Source: Methylophilaceae bacterium 11 (GTDB lineage Bacteria > Pseudomonadota > Gammaproteobacteria > Burkholderiales > Methylophilaceae). Taken from it: 64,000 nucleotides of DNA. This document shows positions 43,836-51,465 of this stretch, piece by piece. The stretch is from contig JCKJ01000001.1 in assembly GCA_000525025.1 (NCBI GenBank), positions 1,612,001-1,676,000 of the forward strand, in the 5' to 3' direction. The position numbers and the translations under genes are program-made. Every line of letters begins with the position of its first letter. Within the stretch, counting starts at the first letter, position 1. The notes below the pieces were generated by a model. It saw only the letters and a program-made list of their open reading frames with translations, searched no databases and was not told where the DNA came from.

Positions 43836-44051
43836 ATGTCATCTGAAGAAAAAGTCAAAGGCCCTGCCTCGTATTTCCCTTCGATAGAGAAAAAGTACGG
43901 TCAGCCTATTGCGCATTGGTTATTGCTTGTGGGCAATCTGAAAGATATGAAGCACATGGAAATGGTTAACTGGCTTAAAACAGAACATAAAATGGGGCAT
44001 GGGCATGCCAATGCAATCGTCGCTTATGCGCTTGCAAATCAAATAAAGTAA
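43836..44051 (+). CDS. Cassette 8: DUF4287-family protein
   Basis: 71 residues. SYFPSIEKKYGQPIAHWLLLVG then MVNWLKTEHKMGHGHANAIVAYAL matches the DUF4287 pattern, in which a short helical domain ends in W-L-K------GHGHA-AIV. Function unknown for the family. No signal or membrane segment. Start ATG lies 22 bp into the cassette. Confidence 0.82.
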   Translation: MSSEEKVKGPASYFPSIEKKYGQPIAHWLLLVGNLKDMKHMEMVNWLKTEHKMGHGHANAIVAYALANQIK

Positions 44052-44065
44052 CAATGTCTCCATCC

Positions 44066-44123
44066 ATCTAACCCTTCATTCAAGCAGTATGCCTAATGGC
44101 GCACGTTAATTTTGATGTTAGGG
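44066..44123 (+). repeat. attC8 (diverged)
   Basis: 58-bp attC: left ATCTAAC, right GTTAGGG, central GCC-TAAT-GGC. Outer arms have drifted (AACCCTTCATTCAAGCAG and CACGTTAATTTTGATGTT) compared with attC1-7. Left end complements GTTAGAT at the cassette 8 start. Confidence 0.85.
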
Positions 44124-44159
44124 TTTACAATCTAAACACCATTTATCAAGGAGATAGCA

Positions 44160-44447
44160 ATGTCAAATGAAGGGTATCACGAACCAATCAGTGAGCTTAC
44201 GGATGAAACCAGAGATATGCACAGGGCTATTACATCACTTATGGAAGAGCTAGAAGCAGTGGATTGGTACAACCAAAGGGTTGATGCGTGCAAAAATAAA
44301 GACTTAAAAGCGATTCTTGCACATAATCGAGATGAGGAAAAAGAACATGCAGCAATGGTGCTTGAATGGATCAGACGGCAAGACCCTAGTTTTGATAAAC
44401 AACTAAAAGATTACTTGTTTACAGAAAAACCAATAGCACATAAATAA
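44160..44447 (+). CDS. Cassette 9: encapsulated-ferritin-like (EncFtn) iron-oxidising protein
   Basis: 95 helical residues closely resembling the encapsulated ferritins described from Rhodospirillum rubrum: MEELEAVDWYNQRVDA (about 28-43), ILAHNRDEEKEHAAMVLEWIRR (52-73) and YLFTEKPI near the end. Glu30, Glu60 and His63 match, by my alignment from memory, the ferroxidase ligands, and Glu29, Glu32 and Trp36 match the flanking site residues. Those proteins act as ferroxidases that feed iron to an encapsulin shell. Here the protein ends right after the core, with no C-terminal encapsulin-targeting extension, and no encapsulin gene lies in this window. AAGGAG is 7 bp before the ATG. Confidence 0.82.
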   Translation: MSNEGYHEPISELTDETRDMHRAITSLMEELEAVDWYNQRVDACKNKDLKAILAHNRDEEKEHAAMVLEWIRRQDPSFDKQLKDYLFTEKPIAHK

Positions 44448-44450
44448 AAT

Positions 44451-44594
44451 GCCTAATCCATCATGCGAGCAAATTACTCCATGCTAACTGGGCATATTTT
44501 ATCAGCTCAAAAGCTGGGTGGTATGACATAGGTGACTGCATGCCTCAGTATCAATAAAGGCCTTAAATGTGGTCAAACTGTTTCGCAGTTAGAC
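44451..44594 (+). other. Decayed attC and end of the cassette array
   Basis: GCCTAATCCATCATGCGAGC (44451-44470) is the left half of an attC of the same family with small changes, but its right half is missing. A bare core-like GTTAGAC occurs at 44588-44594, followed by an inverted pair CGCATCA/TGATGCG (44594-44600, 44613-44619). This could be a long or damaged attC; I cannot fold it convincingly. Confidence 0.45.
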
Positions 44595-44640
44595 GCATCA
44601 AGCGCAGCCGAATGATGCGGTTTAGATGATAGGAAGCGTT

Positions 44641-44982
44641 ATGACAAAGTATTTGGTAGCTATACACCGCCCTAACGACTATGACCCATACGTTGCAGAA
44701 GATGAGGCCATGTCACGCGATATCGACGCACTTAACGTTGAGATGGTCACTGCTGGCATCAGAGTTTTTGTAGGCGGTTTGCAGCCAATCAACAGCGCGA
44801 AATCACTGCGGTGTGAGGCTAATGGTGAGGTAAGCATGGCTGACGGGCCATATTTAGCTACCACGGAACACATAGGCGGTTTTTGGGTGCTGGAAGTAGC
44901 TAACCTAGAACAAGCGTTGACATGGGGCCGCAAAGCAGCCGTCGCTTGTCGTGCACCAGTAGAGGTGCGTCCGTTTCATTGA
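44641..44982 (+). CDS. YciI/DGPF-domain protein
   Basis: 113 residues of the YCII-related (DGPF) fold: YLVAIHRPNDYD at the start, a central MVTAGIRVFVGGLQP, the DGP turn in SMADGPYLATTEHIGGFWVLEV and a C-terminal EVRPFH. Members are often fused or linked to ECF sigma factors, but none is here. I choose the ATG at 44641, with AGGAAG upstream, over one at 44626. Confidence 0.85.
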   Translation: MTKYLVAIHRPNDYDPYVAEDEAMSRDIDALNVEMVTAGIRVFVGGLQPINSAKSLRCEANGEVSMADGPYLATTEHIGGFWVLEVANLEQALTWGRKAAVACRAPVEVRPFH

Positions 44983-45134
44983 TGGAAAACCTAGATTGGA
45001 AATAGTGAAATGGATGACTGTAGAAACGTCAGCGTGTTGAATAGAAAACACTTAAAAAATAGCCTTACATCATCTAGTGCAGAATATTCTAGAATGCATC
45101 TTTCAACTTATATACAAACGATAAATTAACACGC

Positions 45135-45536
45135 ATGGAAATCCTCTCTACTAAGCTACTTTGGGAAATTTTAAAGCACGCAAAATCATGGCTCACAAAC
45201 CTAGACCGAGCGAGCAACGATAGAAAAGCACAATCAGTTAAAGCGGTTAGAAAAGTCATTACCGCCTCTAGGGAAACCGCTGTGTATATTCGTAGCATAA
45301 AAGATACTGGTCAACCCAACCACGAGACGGAGGCGCGCTTATCTGTACTGTGGACTGAGTTAGGGTTTGAGCTGCAAGACATTGGCATTCACAAGCTTGC
45401 TAAGCGTTGCCAAATTAGAGGCAAACATTGGGCGGACCCTGATCATTACGATCAAGATTTTCTACAAAAAGCGGATATTAGCTTAGAGACTATGGAAAAA
45501 TTGGCCAATGAAATACTGATACAGATCAGCCGCTAG
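45135..45536 (+). CDS. Hypothetical helical protein
   Basis: 133 residues, mainly predicted helices, no signal peptide or membrane segment. Visible features are a basic N-terminal half (LDRASNDRKAQSVKAVRKVITASRETAVYIRS) and an acidic-aromatic middle (RGKHWADPDHYDQDF). I do not recognise a family. It stands alone between the YciI-like and VOC genes, just beyond the integron. Confidence 0.6.
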   Translation: MEILSTKLLWEILKHAKSWLTNLDRASNDRKAQSVKAVRKVITASRETAVYIRSIKDTGQPNHETEARLSVLWTELGFELQDIGIHKLAKRCQIRGKHWADPDHYDQDFLQKADISLETMEKLANEILIQISR

Positions 45537-45580
45537 CGCTCGCCAGACAGCATGTACATAAATATTCAGGATTAAACACC

Positions 45581-45949
45581 ATGTCTAACTTGCAAGTGAC
45601 TGAAATTAAAGCGTTTGTACCTTCTAAGGACTTTGAAGTATCCAAACAGTTTTACCAAGACATGGGCTTCACCATGGCATCAGAAGGTGGTGGTGTCGCT
45701 TATTTTCATTATTCACACGTGAGTTTTTTGCTGCAAGATTACTGCACTGAAGGTTTTGCCGAAAACTTTATGATGCACATCTTGGTTGAAGATGTAGATG
45801 CGTGGTGGGATCATATCAATCAACGTGACTTGGCAAATAAGTATTCCGTTAAACTCTGGCCAATGCAACTTCAGTCATGGGGCATGCGTGATTTTTGCAT
45901 TACCGATCCGTCTGGTGTGCTATGGCGCATTGGTCAGAATGTAGCCTAA
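45581..45949 (+). CDS. VOC-superfamily (glyoxalase/bleomycin-resistance-like) protein
   Basis: 122 residues with the VOC beta-alpha-beta-beta-beta pattern: IKAFVPSKDFEVSKQFYQDMGFTM (about 8-31) and a closing strand FCITDPSGVLWRIGQ (about 105-119). Such proteins bind metals or small ligands; substrate unknown. No membrane segment. A weak ribosome site precedes the ATG. Confidence 0.88.
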   Translation: MSNLQVTEIKAFVPSKDFEVSKQFYQDMGFTMASEGGGVAYFHYSHVSFLLQDYCTEGFAENFMMHILVEDVDAWWDHINQRDLANKYSVKLWPMQLQSWGMRDFCITDPSGVLWRIGQNVA

Positions 45950-45999
45950 ACTGAATGATTCAAAACTAATGCTAGTATCAATATAGCAGGAGCATATGT

Positions 46000-46401
46000 A
46001 TGTTAACTACCTATCACGGCAGTTGCCATTGCGGCGCTGTGACTTTTGAAGCAGATTTAGATCTTACTCAACACTCCTACCGTTGTAATTGCTCTATTTG
46101 CAGACGCACACGCTTTTGGCCAGCCATTGCCAAGCCTAAGCATTTTCGCTTGCTGAGTGGCGAATCTGAATTAACCCAGTATTTGTTCAATACCAAAAAA
46201 AACCATCATTATTTTTGCAAGCGCTGCGGCGTGCGGTGCTTTGGTGTGGGTAACGACACCCCCATTGGCAAAATGTACGGGGTCAATCTTGGCTGTTTAA
46301 CTGATGTAAGTGATGAAGCGCTGGAGAATACACCCATTGTGTATGTGGATGGACTGCACGACAATTGGCAAAATGCACCTACGTTTTATCGACACCTTTG
46401 A
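46000..46401 (+). CDS. GFA-family zinc protein (glutathione-dependent formaldehyde-activating-like)
   Basis: 133 residues with the GFA/CENP-V zinc pattern: GSCHCGAVTFEADL, then YRCNCSICRRTRFW, then YFCKRCGVRCFG. These cysteines bind structural and catalytic zinc in Gfa, which speeds the reaction of formaldehyde with glutathione in Paracoccus; most family members are of unknown activity, so the substrate is not assigned here. AGGAG lies upstream of the ATG. Confidence 0.9.
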   Translation: MLTTYHGSCHCGAVTFEADLDLTQHSYRCNCSICRRTRFWPAIAKPKHFRLLSGESELTQYLFNTKKNHHYFCKRCGVRCFGVGNDTPIGKMYGVNLGCLTDVSDEALENTPIVYVDGLHDNWQNAPTFYRHL

Positions 46402-46456
46402 TGGCTACTATTGAGGTATATTAATGAACCATGACGATGGAAACCAAGGAATACGC

Positions 46457-46864
46457 ATGAAACTTGCATACCGTGCACTCACTATTATTGCTGCATGTTG
46501 TTTTACCCTGCTAGGCTGTAAAGAAAGTGCCCCGCCTGCACCTACCACCTATGGCACCACCACGCCCAATGACCATACCACGTTTGAAAACTTTACCGAT
46601 ACTTGGGCAGGACAATGGAATGGCCCGGAAGGCACGTTTTTGAAGATCGATGGCAGAAGAGGTGTTTATACGCTAACGATTCAAAACCTAGATGGCCCCA
46701 GCACCTACGAAGGCAAGTCTGTCGATCATCGTATCCGCTTTATGCGTAATGACAGAGAAGCCTATATTCAAGCGACAGATGGCGCAGGCACTGGGATGAA
46801 GTGGCTTGCAGAAAAACAAAACTGCCTAGTGATTCGCGCGGGAGAAGGCTTTTGCCGTGATTAA
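46457..46864 (+). CDS. Small lipoprotein of unknown function
   Basis: 135 residues from the ATG at 46457, which has AAGGA 6 bp upstream (the frame opens at 46424). The signal MKLAYRALTIIAACCFTLLGCK ends in a lipobox LLGC, so it should be lipid-anchored. The mature part carries WAGQWNGPEGTFLKID, a pattern seen in small lipocalin-like or Avidin-like periplasmic lipoproteins, and ends with a Cys pair (NCLVIRAGEGFCRD). No specific family claimed. Confidence 0.78.
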   Translation: MKLAYRALTIIAACCFTLLGCKESAPPAPTTYGTTTPNDHTTFENFTDTWAGQWNGPEGTFLKIDGRRGVYTLTIQNLDGPSTYEGKSVDHRIRFMRNDREAYIQATDGAGTGMKWLAEKQNCLVIRAGEGFCRD

Positions 46865-46959
46865 TTAGTCGCAACATTAAGCGCTGTTGATTTGCATCAA
46901 ACGGCCTGTGTCATATCGGCACACAATTAACGTAATTTTTATCACCACCAACACTAGAT

Positions 46960-47598
46960 ATGAACACTGCATTTATATTAAACGCCTGCCTACATATTCA
47001 TGCTGCCATTGTGGCGCATGAGGCAGATATTGAATCATTAGACCGTGCCATTGGCGATGGTGACCATTACATCAACATGAAGCGTGGCAGCGAAGTAGCC
47101 GCTGGCATGTACAACACATTACTGCCCTTACCCGCAGATGAGGCATTGAACAAAATTGGCATGAAGCTACTAAGCACCATTGGCGGTGCATCCGGGCCAT
47201 TATTTGCCAGTTTTTTCATGAGCATGGCCAAAACCGCGCAACAAAATGGCGCGAATACACCATTAAAAATCGCCGCGGCGTTTGCAGCTGGCGTACAAGC
47301 GATTATGCAGCGTGGTAAAGCCAGCGTGGGTGAGAAAACCATGTTGGATGTATTAGTACCAGTCTCTACTACTTTTACCACACTGGCCGCACAAGGCAAA
47401 TCCAGCCAAGAGATCGCCACCGCGCTCAAACAAACCGCAGATATTGGATTGGAATCTACACGTAATCTGATTGCGACCAAAGGCAGAGCTGCTGGTTTAG
47501 GTGAGCGAGCCATTGGTCATCTGGATGCCGGTGCCAAAAGCTGCCAAGTCATGATACATGCGGTATGTGATTTAATGCTTAAAGAAGCCGACGCATAA
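46960..47598 (+). CDS. dhaL: DhaL, dihydroxyacetone kinase ADP/ATP-binding subunit
   Basis: 212 residues, the DhaL length. The Mg-nucleotide loop IGDGDHYINMKRG (about 30-42) has the three Asp ligands; GGASGPLFASFFM and GKASVGEKTMLDVL are further family blocks. With DhaK it phosphorylates dihydroxyacetone. Whether the phosphate comes from ATP or, through a DhaM protein, from phosphoenolpyruvate cannot be told; no dhaM is nearby. dhaK follows after 28 bp. Confidence 0.93.
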   Translation: MNTAFILNACLHIHAAIVAHEADIESLDRAIGDGDHYINMKRGSEVAAGMYNTLLPLPADEALNKIGMKLLSTIGGASGPLFASFFMSMAKTAQQNGANTPLKIAAAFAAGVQAIMQRGKASVGEKTMLDVLVPVSTTFTTLAAQGKSSQEIATALKQTADIGLESTRNLIATKGRAAGLGERAIGHLDAGAKSCQVMIHAVCDLMLKEADA

Positions 47599-47626
47599 AA
47601 ATATTACTGCTTAAAAAGGTCAATCT

Positions 47627-48625
47627 ATGAAAAAGTTTATTAACCAAGTAGACCAAGTGCTCGTTGAGAGTCTATCCGGCTTTGCTAATGCGCATCATGA
47701 TTTGGTCACGTTGCATGTGGATCCCACATACCTGACTCGCCGTGAAAAAGCCGTGAACAAAGTCGCTATCGTGTCTGGCGGTGGCTCTGGTCATGAGCCG
47801 CTGCATGCAGGCTATATCGGCTATGGCATGCTAGATGCGGCTTGCCCAGGACAAGTATTCACATCCCCCACACCCGACCAGATTTTGGAAGCAGCCGAGG
47901 CCGTGCATACCGACCAAGGCGTGCTGTTTATTGTTAAAAACTATGCGGGTGATGTGATGAATTTTGAAATGGCTGCAGAAATGCTGCCATTTCAACACGC
48001 CACCGTACTCACTAGCGATGATTGTGCTGTGGTGAACAGCACCTATACCACTGGGCGGCGTGGGGTAGCAGGTACAGTGATTGTAGAAAAATGTGTAGGC
48101 AGCTTAGCCGAAACGGGTGCAGATTTAGCAGCATGCAAAGCCTTGGGCGATAAGGTCAATCAACAGACGTCCAGTATCGGTGTGGCACTCACTAGTTGTA
48201 CAGTCCCTGCCGCTGGGCGTGCTACCTTTGATATTGCCGATATTGAGCTGGAAATGGGCGTGGGTATTCATGGTGAGCCTGGGCGTAGACGCGAGCAAAT
48301 GCGCGAAGCTGATGCCATTGTGCATGACTGTATTCAGGCTATTTTGGCAGACTTTGCCACCAAAGGCCTCACCCATCGCCAAGATGTTTTGCTTCTGATT
48401 AATGGCTTTGGCGCGACACCACTGATGGAATTGTATTTGTTGTACCACAGTGCAGCTAAATTATTGGCAGCGCATGGTGTACGTATCGAACGCTCATTGG
48501 TAGGCAACTACACCACCGCATTGGATATGGCCGGCGCATCCATCACCGTTTGTTTGCTAGATGACGAGATTAAACAACATTGGGATAGCCCTGTGCATAC
48601 CGCAGCGTTGCGTTGGGGGCGTTAA
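47627..48625 (+). CDS. dhaK: DhaK, dihydroxyacetone-binding kinase subunit
   Basis: 332 residues, the DhaK length. GGGSGHEPLHAGYIG (about 50-64) is the phosphate/substrate loop and the His in MGVGIHGEPGRRREQM (about residue 215) is the residue that binds dihydroxyacetone as a hemiaminal in characterised enzymes. It forms the second gene of a dhaL-dhaK pair; the order is reversed compared with E. coli dhaKLM. Confidence 0.94.
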   Translation: MKKFINQVDQVLVESLSGFANAHHDLVTLHVDPTYLTRREKAVNKVAIVSGGGSGHEPLHAGYIGYGMLDAACPGQVFTSPTPDQILEAAEAVHTDQGVLFIVKNYAGDVMNFEMAAEMLPFQHATVLTSDDCAVVNSTYTTGRRGVAGTVIVEKCVGSLAETGADLAACKALGDKVNQQTSSIGVALTSCTVPAAGRATFDIADIELEMGVGIHGEPGRRREQMREADAIVHDCIQAILADFATKGLTHRQDVLLLINGFGATPLMELYLLYHSAAKLLAAHGVRIERSLVGNYTTALDMAGASITVCLLDDEIKQHWDSPVHTAALRWGR

Positions 48626-48675
48626 TGCGTAACGTTTTAGTAACCGCCACGCGATCAACACAGTTACTTTAAACA

Positions 48676-51384
48676 CTAGCCCAAAACATAGCTCCACAAG
48701 CTGGAGACTGCCGTTTGCTGTGCCACAATCTCCGTCGTAGGTACCTTAGCGTCTTTGCCTTGTAGTTTGCTGCTATGAATAACTTTACGATATTCGCGGT
48801 AAGCATCGGCCACCGCTTCTGCCGCATCAGCATCTATTAATTTTAATGTTGCTAAGCGATGCAGCAAGCCAATATTACCAATATTTTCAAGCAGTTGGGG
48901 ATGATGATGTGCATGCAACAACACCAAATATTGCACCATAAACTCCACATCGATAATGCCGCCTTTATCATGCTTTACATCAAATACCGCAGCTTTAGGT
49001 GGGTGACTCACGCGCATTTTCTCGCGCATCTGCACGACTTCTTGCTTTAATGTGGCCTGATCACGCACTTGTAACACTACTTGCTGGCGGATAGCTGCAA
49101 ACTGCGCACCTACTTGCGCATCGCCAGCGACGAATCGGGCACGCGAAATAGCCTGATGCTCCCACACCCAGGCCTTGTGCAACTGGTATTCAGCAAACGC
49201 CTGCACACTACTCACAAGCAAACCACTATTACCATCGGGGCGCAGCTGCAAATCGGTTTCGTACAACAAGCCAGCATTGGTTAAGCTGTTAAACCAGTTG
49301 TTGATGCGCTGGGCAAACCTCGCATAAATCTCTGCTGCCTCTGGGTGGTCGTCCTCATACAGAAAAATAATATCTAAATCAGAGACATAACCTAACTCTT
49401 TGCCACCTAATTTGCCATAACCGATGATGGCAAATTGCGGAGTATCTTGATGTTTAAATTTAAGCGTAGGCCAAATGGTTTGCAAACTTACTTGCAAAAT
49501 CAGCTCTGCTAGCGCACTTAAATAGTCCGACAATGTTTCCAATGCCAGCAACCCACCTACATCTTGCGCGGCAAAGCGCAATACCGCCGCATTTTTGTAG
49601 TGGCGCATCGTGTCCATCTGCGCCTCGGTATCACCATACAGTGCGCGCATTTTTTTAGTCAGCTCAGCTTGCATGGCCACAAAATCAGGTGCGTCATACA
49701 GGCTTTGTGTGTCCAGTAATTCATCTAACAAAATTGGGTGTGCAGTGAGATACTGCGCCAACCATGGGCTAGCCGCGCATAATTTAATGACAAGCTGTAA
49801 CGATTCTGGAAACTCCGTCAGTAGCGCTAGATAGCTGGCGCGACGGCAAATGCTTTCTAATAAGTTAATAGCGCGCAGCAGTGCAATATCCGGTGTCGCA
49901 GTCTGCGCTGATTGATAAATCACCAGCGGCATCAACTTATCAAAGCGCAGTTTGCTTTGTTCTGGCAACTGCTGATAACGGCTACTGGCATGCAGTGCGC
50001 GTAAGCGTCGGACGCTTTCCAACGGCTCTATAAAACCAGATGTTTTCAAATCCTCTGCCGCCGCGTCTTGCCCGACGGTACCTTGCCAAATCGCCGTTTC
50101 CGTTAAAAATTCTTGATGTCCGGTATCGCTAAAGGTCGCATCAAAATGGGCCTGAATGATAGCGCGGTGATGGTTCAACTGTGCTAAGAACTCTGCCCAT
50201 GTTTCTAAGCGCATCATCCACACCAAACGCTGTTGTGATGCCTCGGAGGTGGGCAAGTCTTGTGTCTGTTGATCATCGATATACATTAGACGATGCTCAA
50301 CGTTACGTAAATAGAGATAGCCCTCCGTCAACTGGTCTACCGCTTCTTGCGGAAGCACGCGCTGTTGTGCCAATAATTGCAATACCTGCAATGTGGGTTT
50401 AATTTGCAAATCGGTGTCTTGCCCGCCACGAATCAGTTGAAACACTTGGGCAATAAACTCCACCTCACGAATACCGCCCCGACCTAGCTTAATGTTATTT
50501 TCCAAGCCCCGTTGCATCACATCGCGCTGAATCTGCACTTTTAAATCGCGCATAGAAGCGTACGCATTAAAGTCTAGGTATTTTCTGAATACAAAAGGCT
50601 TCAACACGCGTGTTAAGGCTTTGTCCGGGCCAGCCACCACACGCCCCTTAATCCAAGCGTAACGCTCCCACTCACGCCCGTAATTCTGATAATAATCCTC
50701 TAGCGCATCCAAGCAGCTTACCAACGCGCCCTCCGAGCCAAATGGCCGCAAGCGCATATCCACTCTGAACACAAAGCCATCTTCGGTAATATCATCTAGC
50801 GCAGCTATTAATTTTTTGCCTAGCTTGGTGAAATACTCCTGATTGCTAATGGATTGCGCGCCGTCAGTCTCGCCCTCTTGCTCATAGGCAAAAATCAAAT
50901 CAATATCGGAAGAGACATTGAGTTCGGCGCCGCCGAGCTTACCCATACCTACCACAATCAGCGATTGCGTCTCCCCTGCCAGACTCTTAGGCAAGCCATA
51001 CTGCGGCTGGAATTGCTCGGTATAGAATGCAATGGCCTGCTGAATGGTCAATTCTGCTAACGCAGAGGTCGCCATCACCACCTCTTCAAAATCTGCCAAG
51101 CCATTTAAGTCTCGTACAATCAAGCGTGCCATTACCTGCTGGCGTAAACGCCTTAATTGTTGTTTTAAAGTAGTTTCATCAAAAAAAGTTTGCTTACTCA
51201 GGTAAGCTTGCATGTCTTCTAATAGATATACTTTATGTAGATTGTTTAGCAAATCACTCACTAATTGCGCATCTTTTGCCATTAATCGGGTGACGAACGG
51301 ACTGCATTTCACGGCATGGAGCACATATGCCTCATCCCTAGACGCAGCGCGGTTTTCTGATAGAATCATGTCCAGTGTTAGCAT
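48676..51384 (-). CDS. glnE: GlnE, glutamine synthetase adenylyltransferase/adenylyl-removing enzyme
   Basis: Controls glutamine synthetase by adding and removing AMP according to PII state. 902 residues, within the family range. Two nucleotidyltransferase domains are seen: GMGKLGGAELNVSSDIDLIFAYE near 150-172 (adenylyl-removing) and GYGKLGGKELGYVSDLDIIFLYE near 650-672 (adenylyltransferase), each with the DxD metal pair, and GlnD PII-like regulatory helices after each. Confidence 0.96.
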   Translation of the reverse strand: MLTLDMILSENRAASRDEAYVLHAVKCSPFVTRLMAKDAQLVSDLLNNLHKVYLLEDMQAYLSKQTFFDETTLKQQLRRLRQQVMARLIVRDLNGLADFEEVVMATSALAELTIQQAIAFYTEQFQPQYGLPKSLAGETQSLIVVGMGKLGGAELNVSSDIDLIFAYEQEGETDGAQSISNQEYFTKLGKKLIAALDDITEDGFVFRVDMRLRPFGSEGALVSCLDALEDYYQNYGREWERYAWIKGRVVAGPDKALTRVLKPFVFRKYLDFNAYASMRDLKVQIQRDVMQRGLENNIKLGRGGIREVEFIAQVFQLIRGGQDTDLQIKPTLQVLQLLAQQRVLPQEAVDQLTEGYLYLRNVEHRLMYIDDQQTQDLPTSEASQQRLVWMMRLETWAEFLAQLNHHRAIIQAHFDATFSDTGHQEFLTETAIWQGTVGQDAAAEDLKTSGFIEPLESVRRLRALHASSRYQQLPEQSKLRFDKLMPLVIYQSAQTATPDIALLRAINLLESICRRASYLALLTEFPESLQLVIKLCAASPWLAQYLTAHPILLDELLDTQSLYDAPDFVAMQAELTKKMRALYGDTEAQMDTMRHYKNAAVLRFAAQDVGGLLALETLSDYLSALAELILQVSLQTIWPTLKFKHQDTPQFAIIGYGKLGGKELGYVSDLDIIFLYEDDHPEAAEIYARFAQRINNWFNSLTNAGLLYETDLQLRPDGNSGLLVSSVQAFAEYQLHKAWVWEHQAISRARFVAGDAQVGAQFAAIRQQVVLQVRDQATLKQEVVQMREKMRVSHPPKAAVFDVKHDKGGIIDVEFMVQYLVLLHAHHHPQLLENIGNIGLLHRLATLKLIDADAAEAVADAYREYRKVIHSSKLQGKDAKVPTTEIVAQQTAVSSLWSYVLG

Positions 51385-51465
51385 GCTTTTTTGTATCTTT
51401 TATGACGGTTAGTATTACTCAATAAATTTAATTATATGTGCGTTGCAAAATATTAGGGGAGTTGT

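Larger units (their letters stand above)
39402..44594. mobile_element. Chromosomal integron: intI plus attI region and cassette array
   Basis: An integron-type recombinase gene (leftward) is followed on the other side by cassettes each ending in an attC site of the same sequence family. Eight units have complete attC sites: 40523-40858, 40859-41258, 41259-41714, 41715-42166, 42167-42609, 42610-43072, 43073-43807 and 43808-44117; a ninth starts at 44118 and has a decayed end. Close similarity of the attC sites and the lack of resistance genes or transposon ends point to a sedentary chromosomal integron rather than a mobile class 1-type one. Confidence 0.95.

Noticed and set aside
40805-44123. 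Regularly spaced repeats that could look like a CRISPR array
   Set aside because: Units are 58-60 bp with internal symmetry, separated by 250-680 bp of coding sequence, and end in GTTRRRY cores next to an integron integrase: attC sites.
39402-44640. Insertion sequence or transposon carrying the integron
   Set aside because: No transposase, terminal inverted repeats or tRNA gene seen at either side.
44641-46864. YciI, VOC, GFA and lipoprotein genes as further cassettes
   Set aside because: No attC site lies between or after them.
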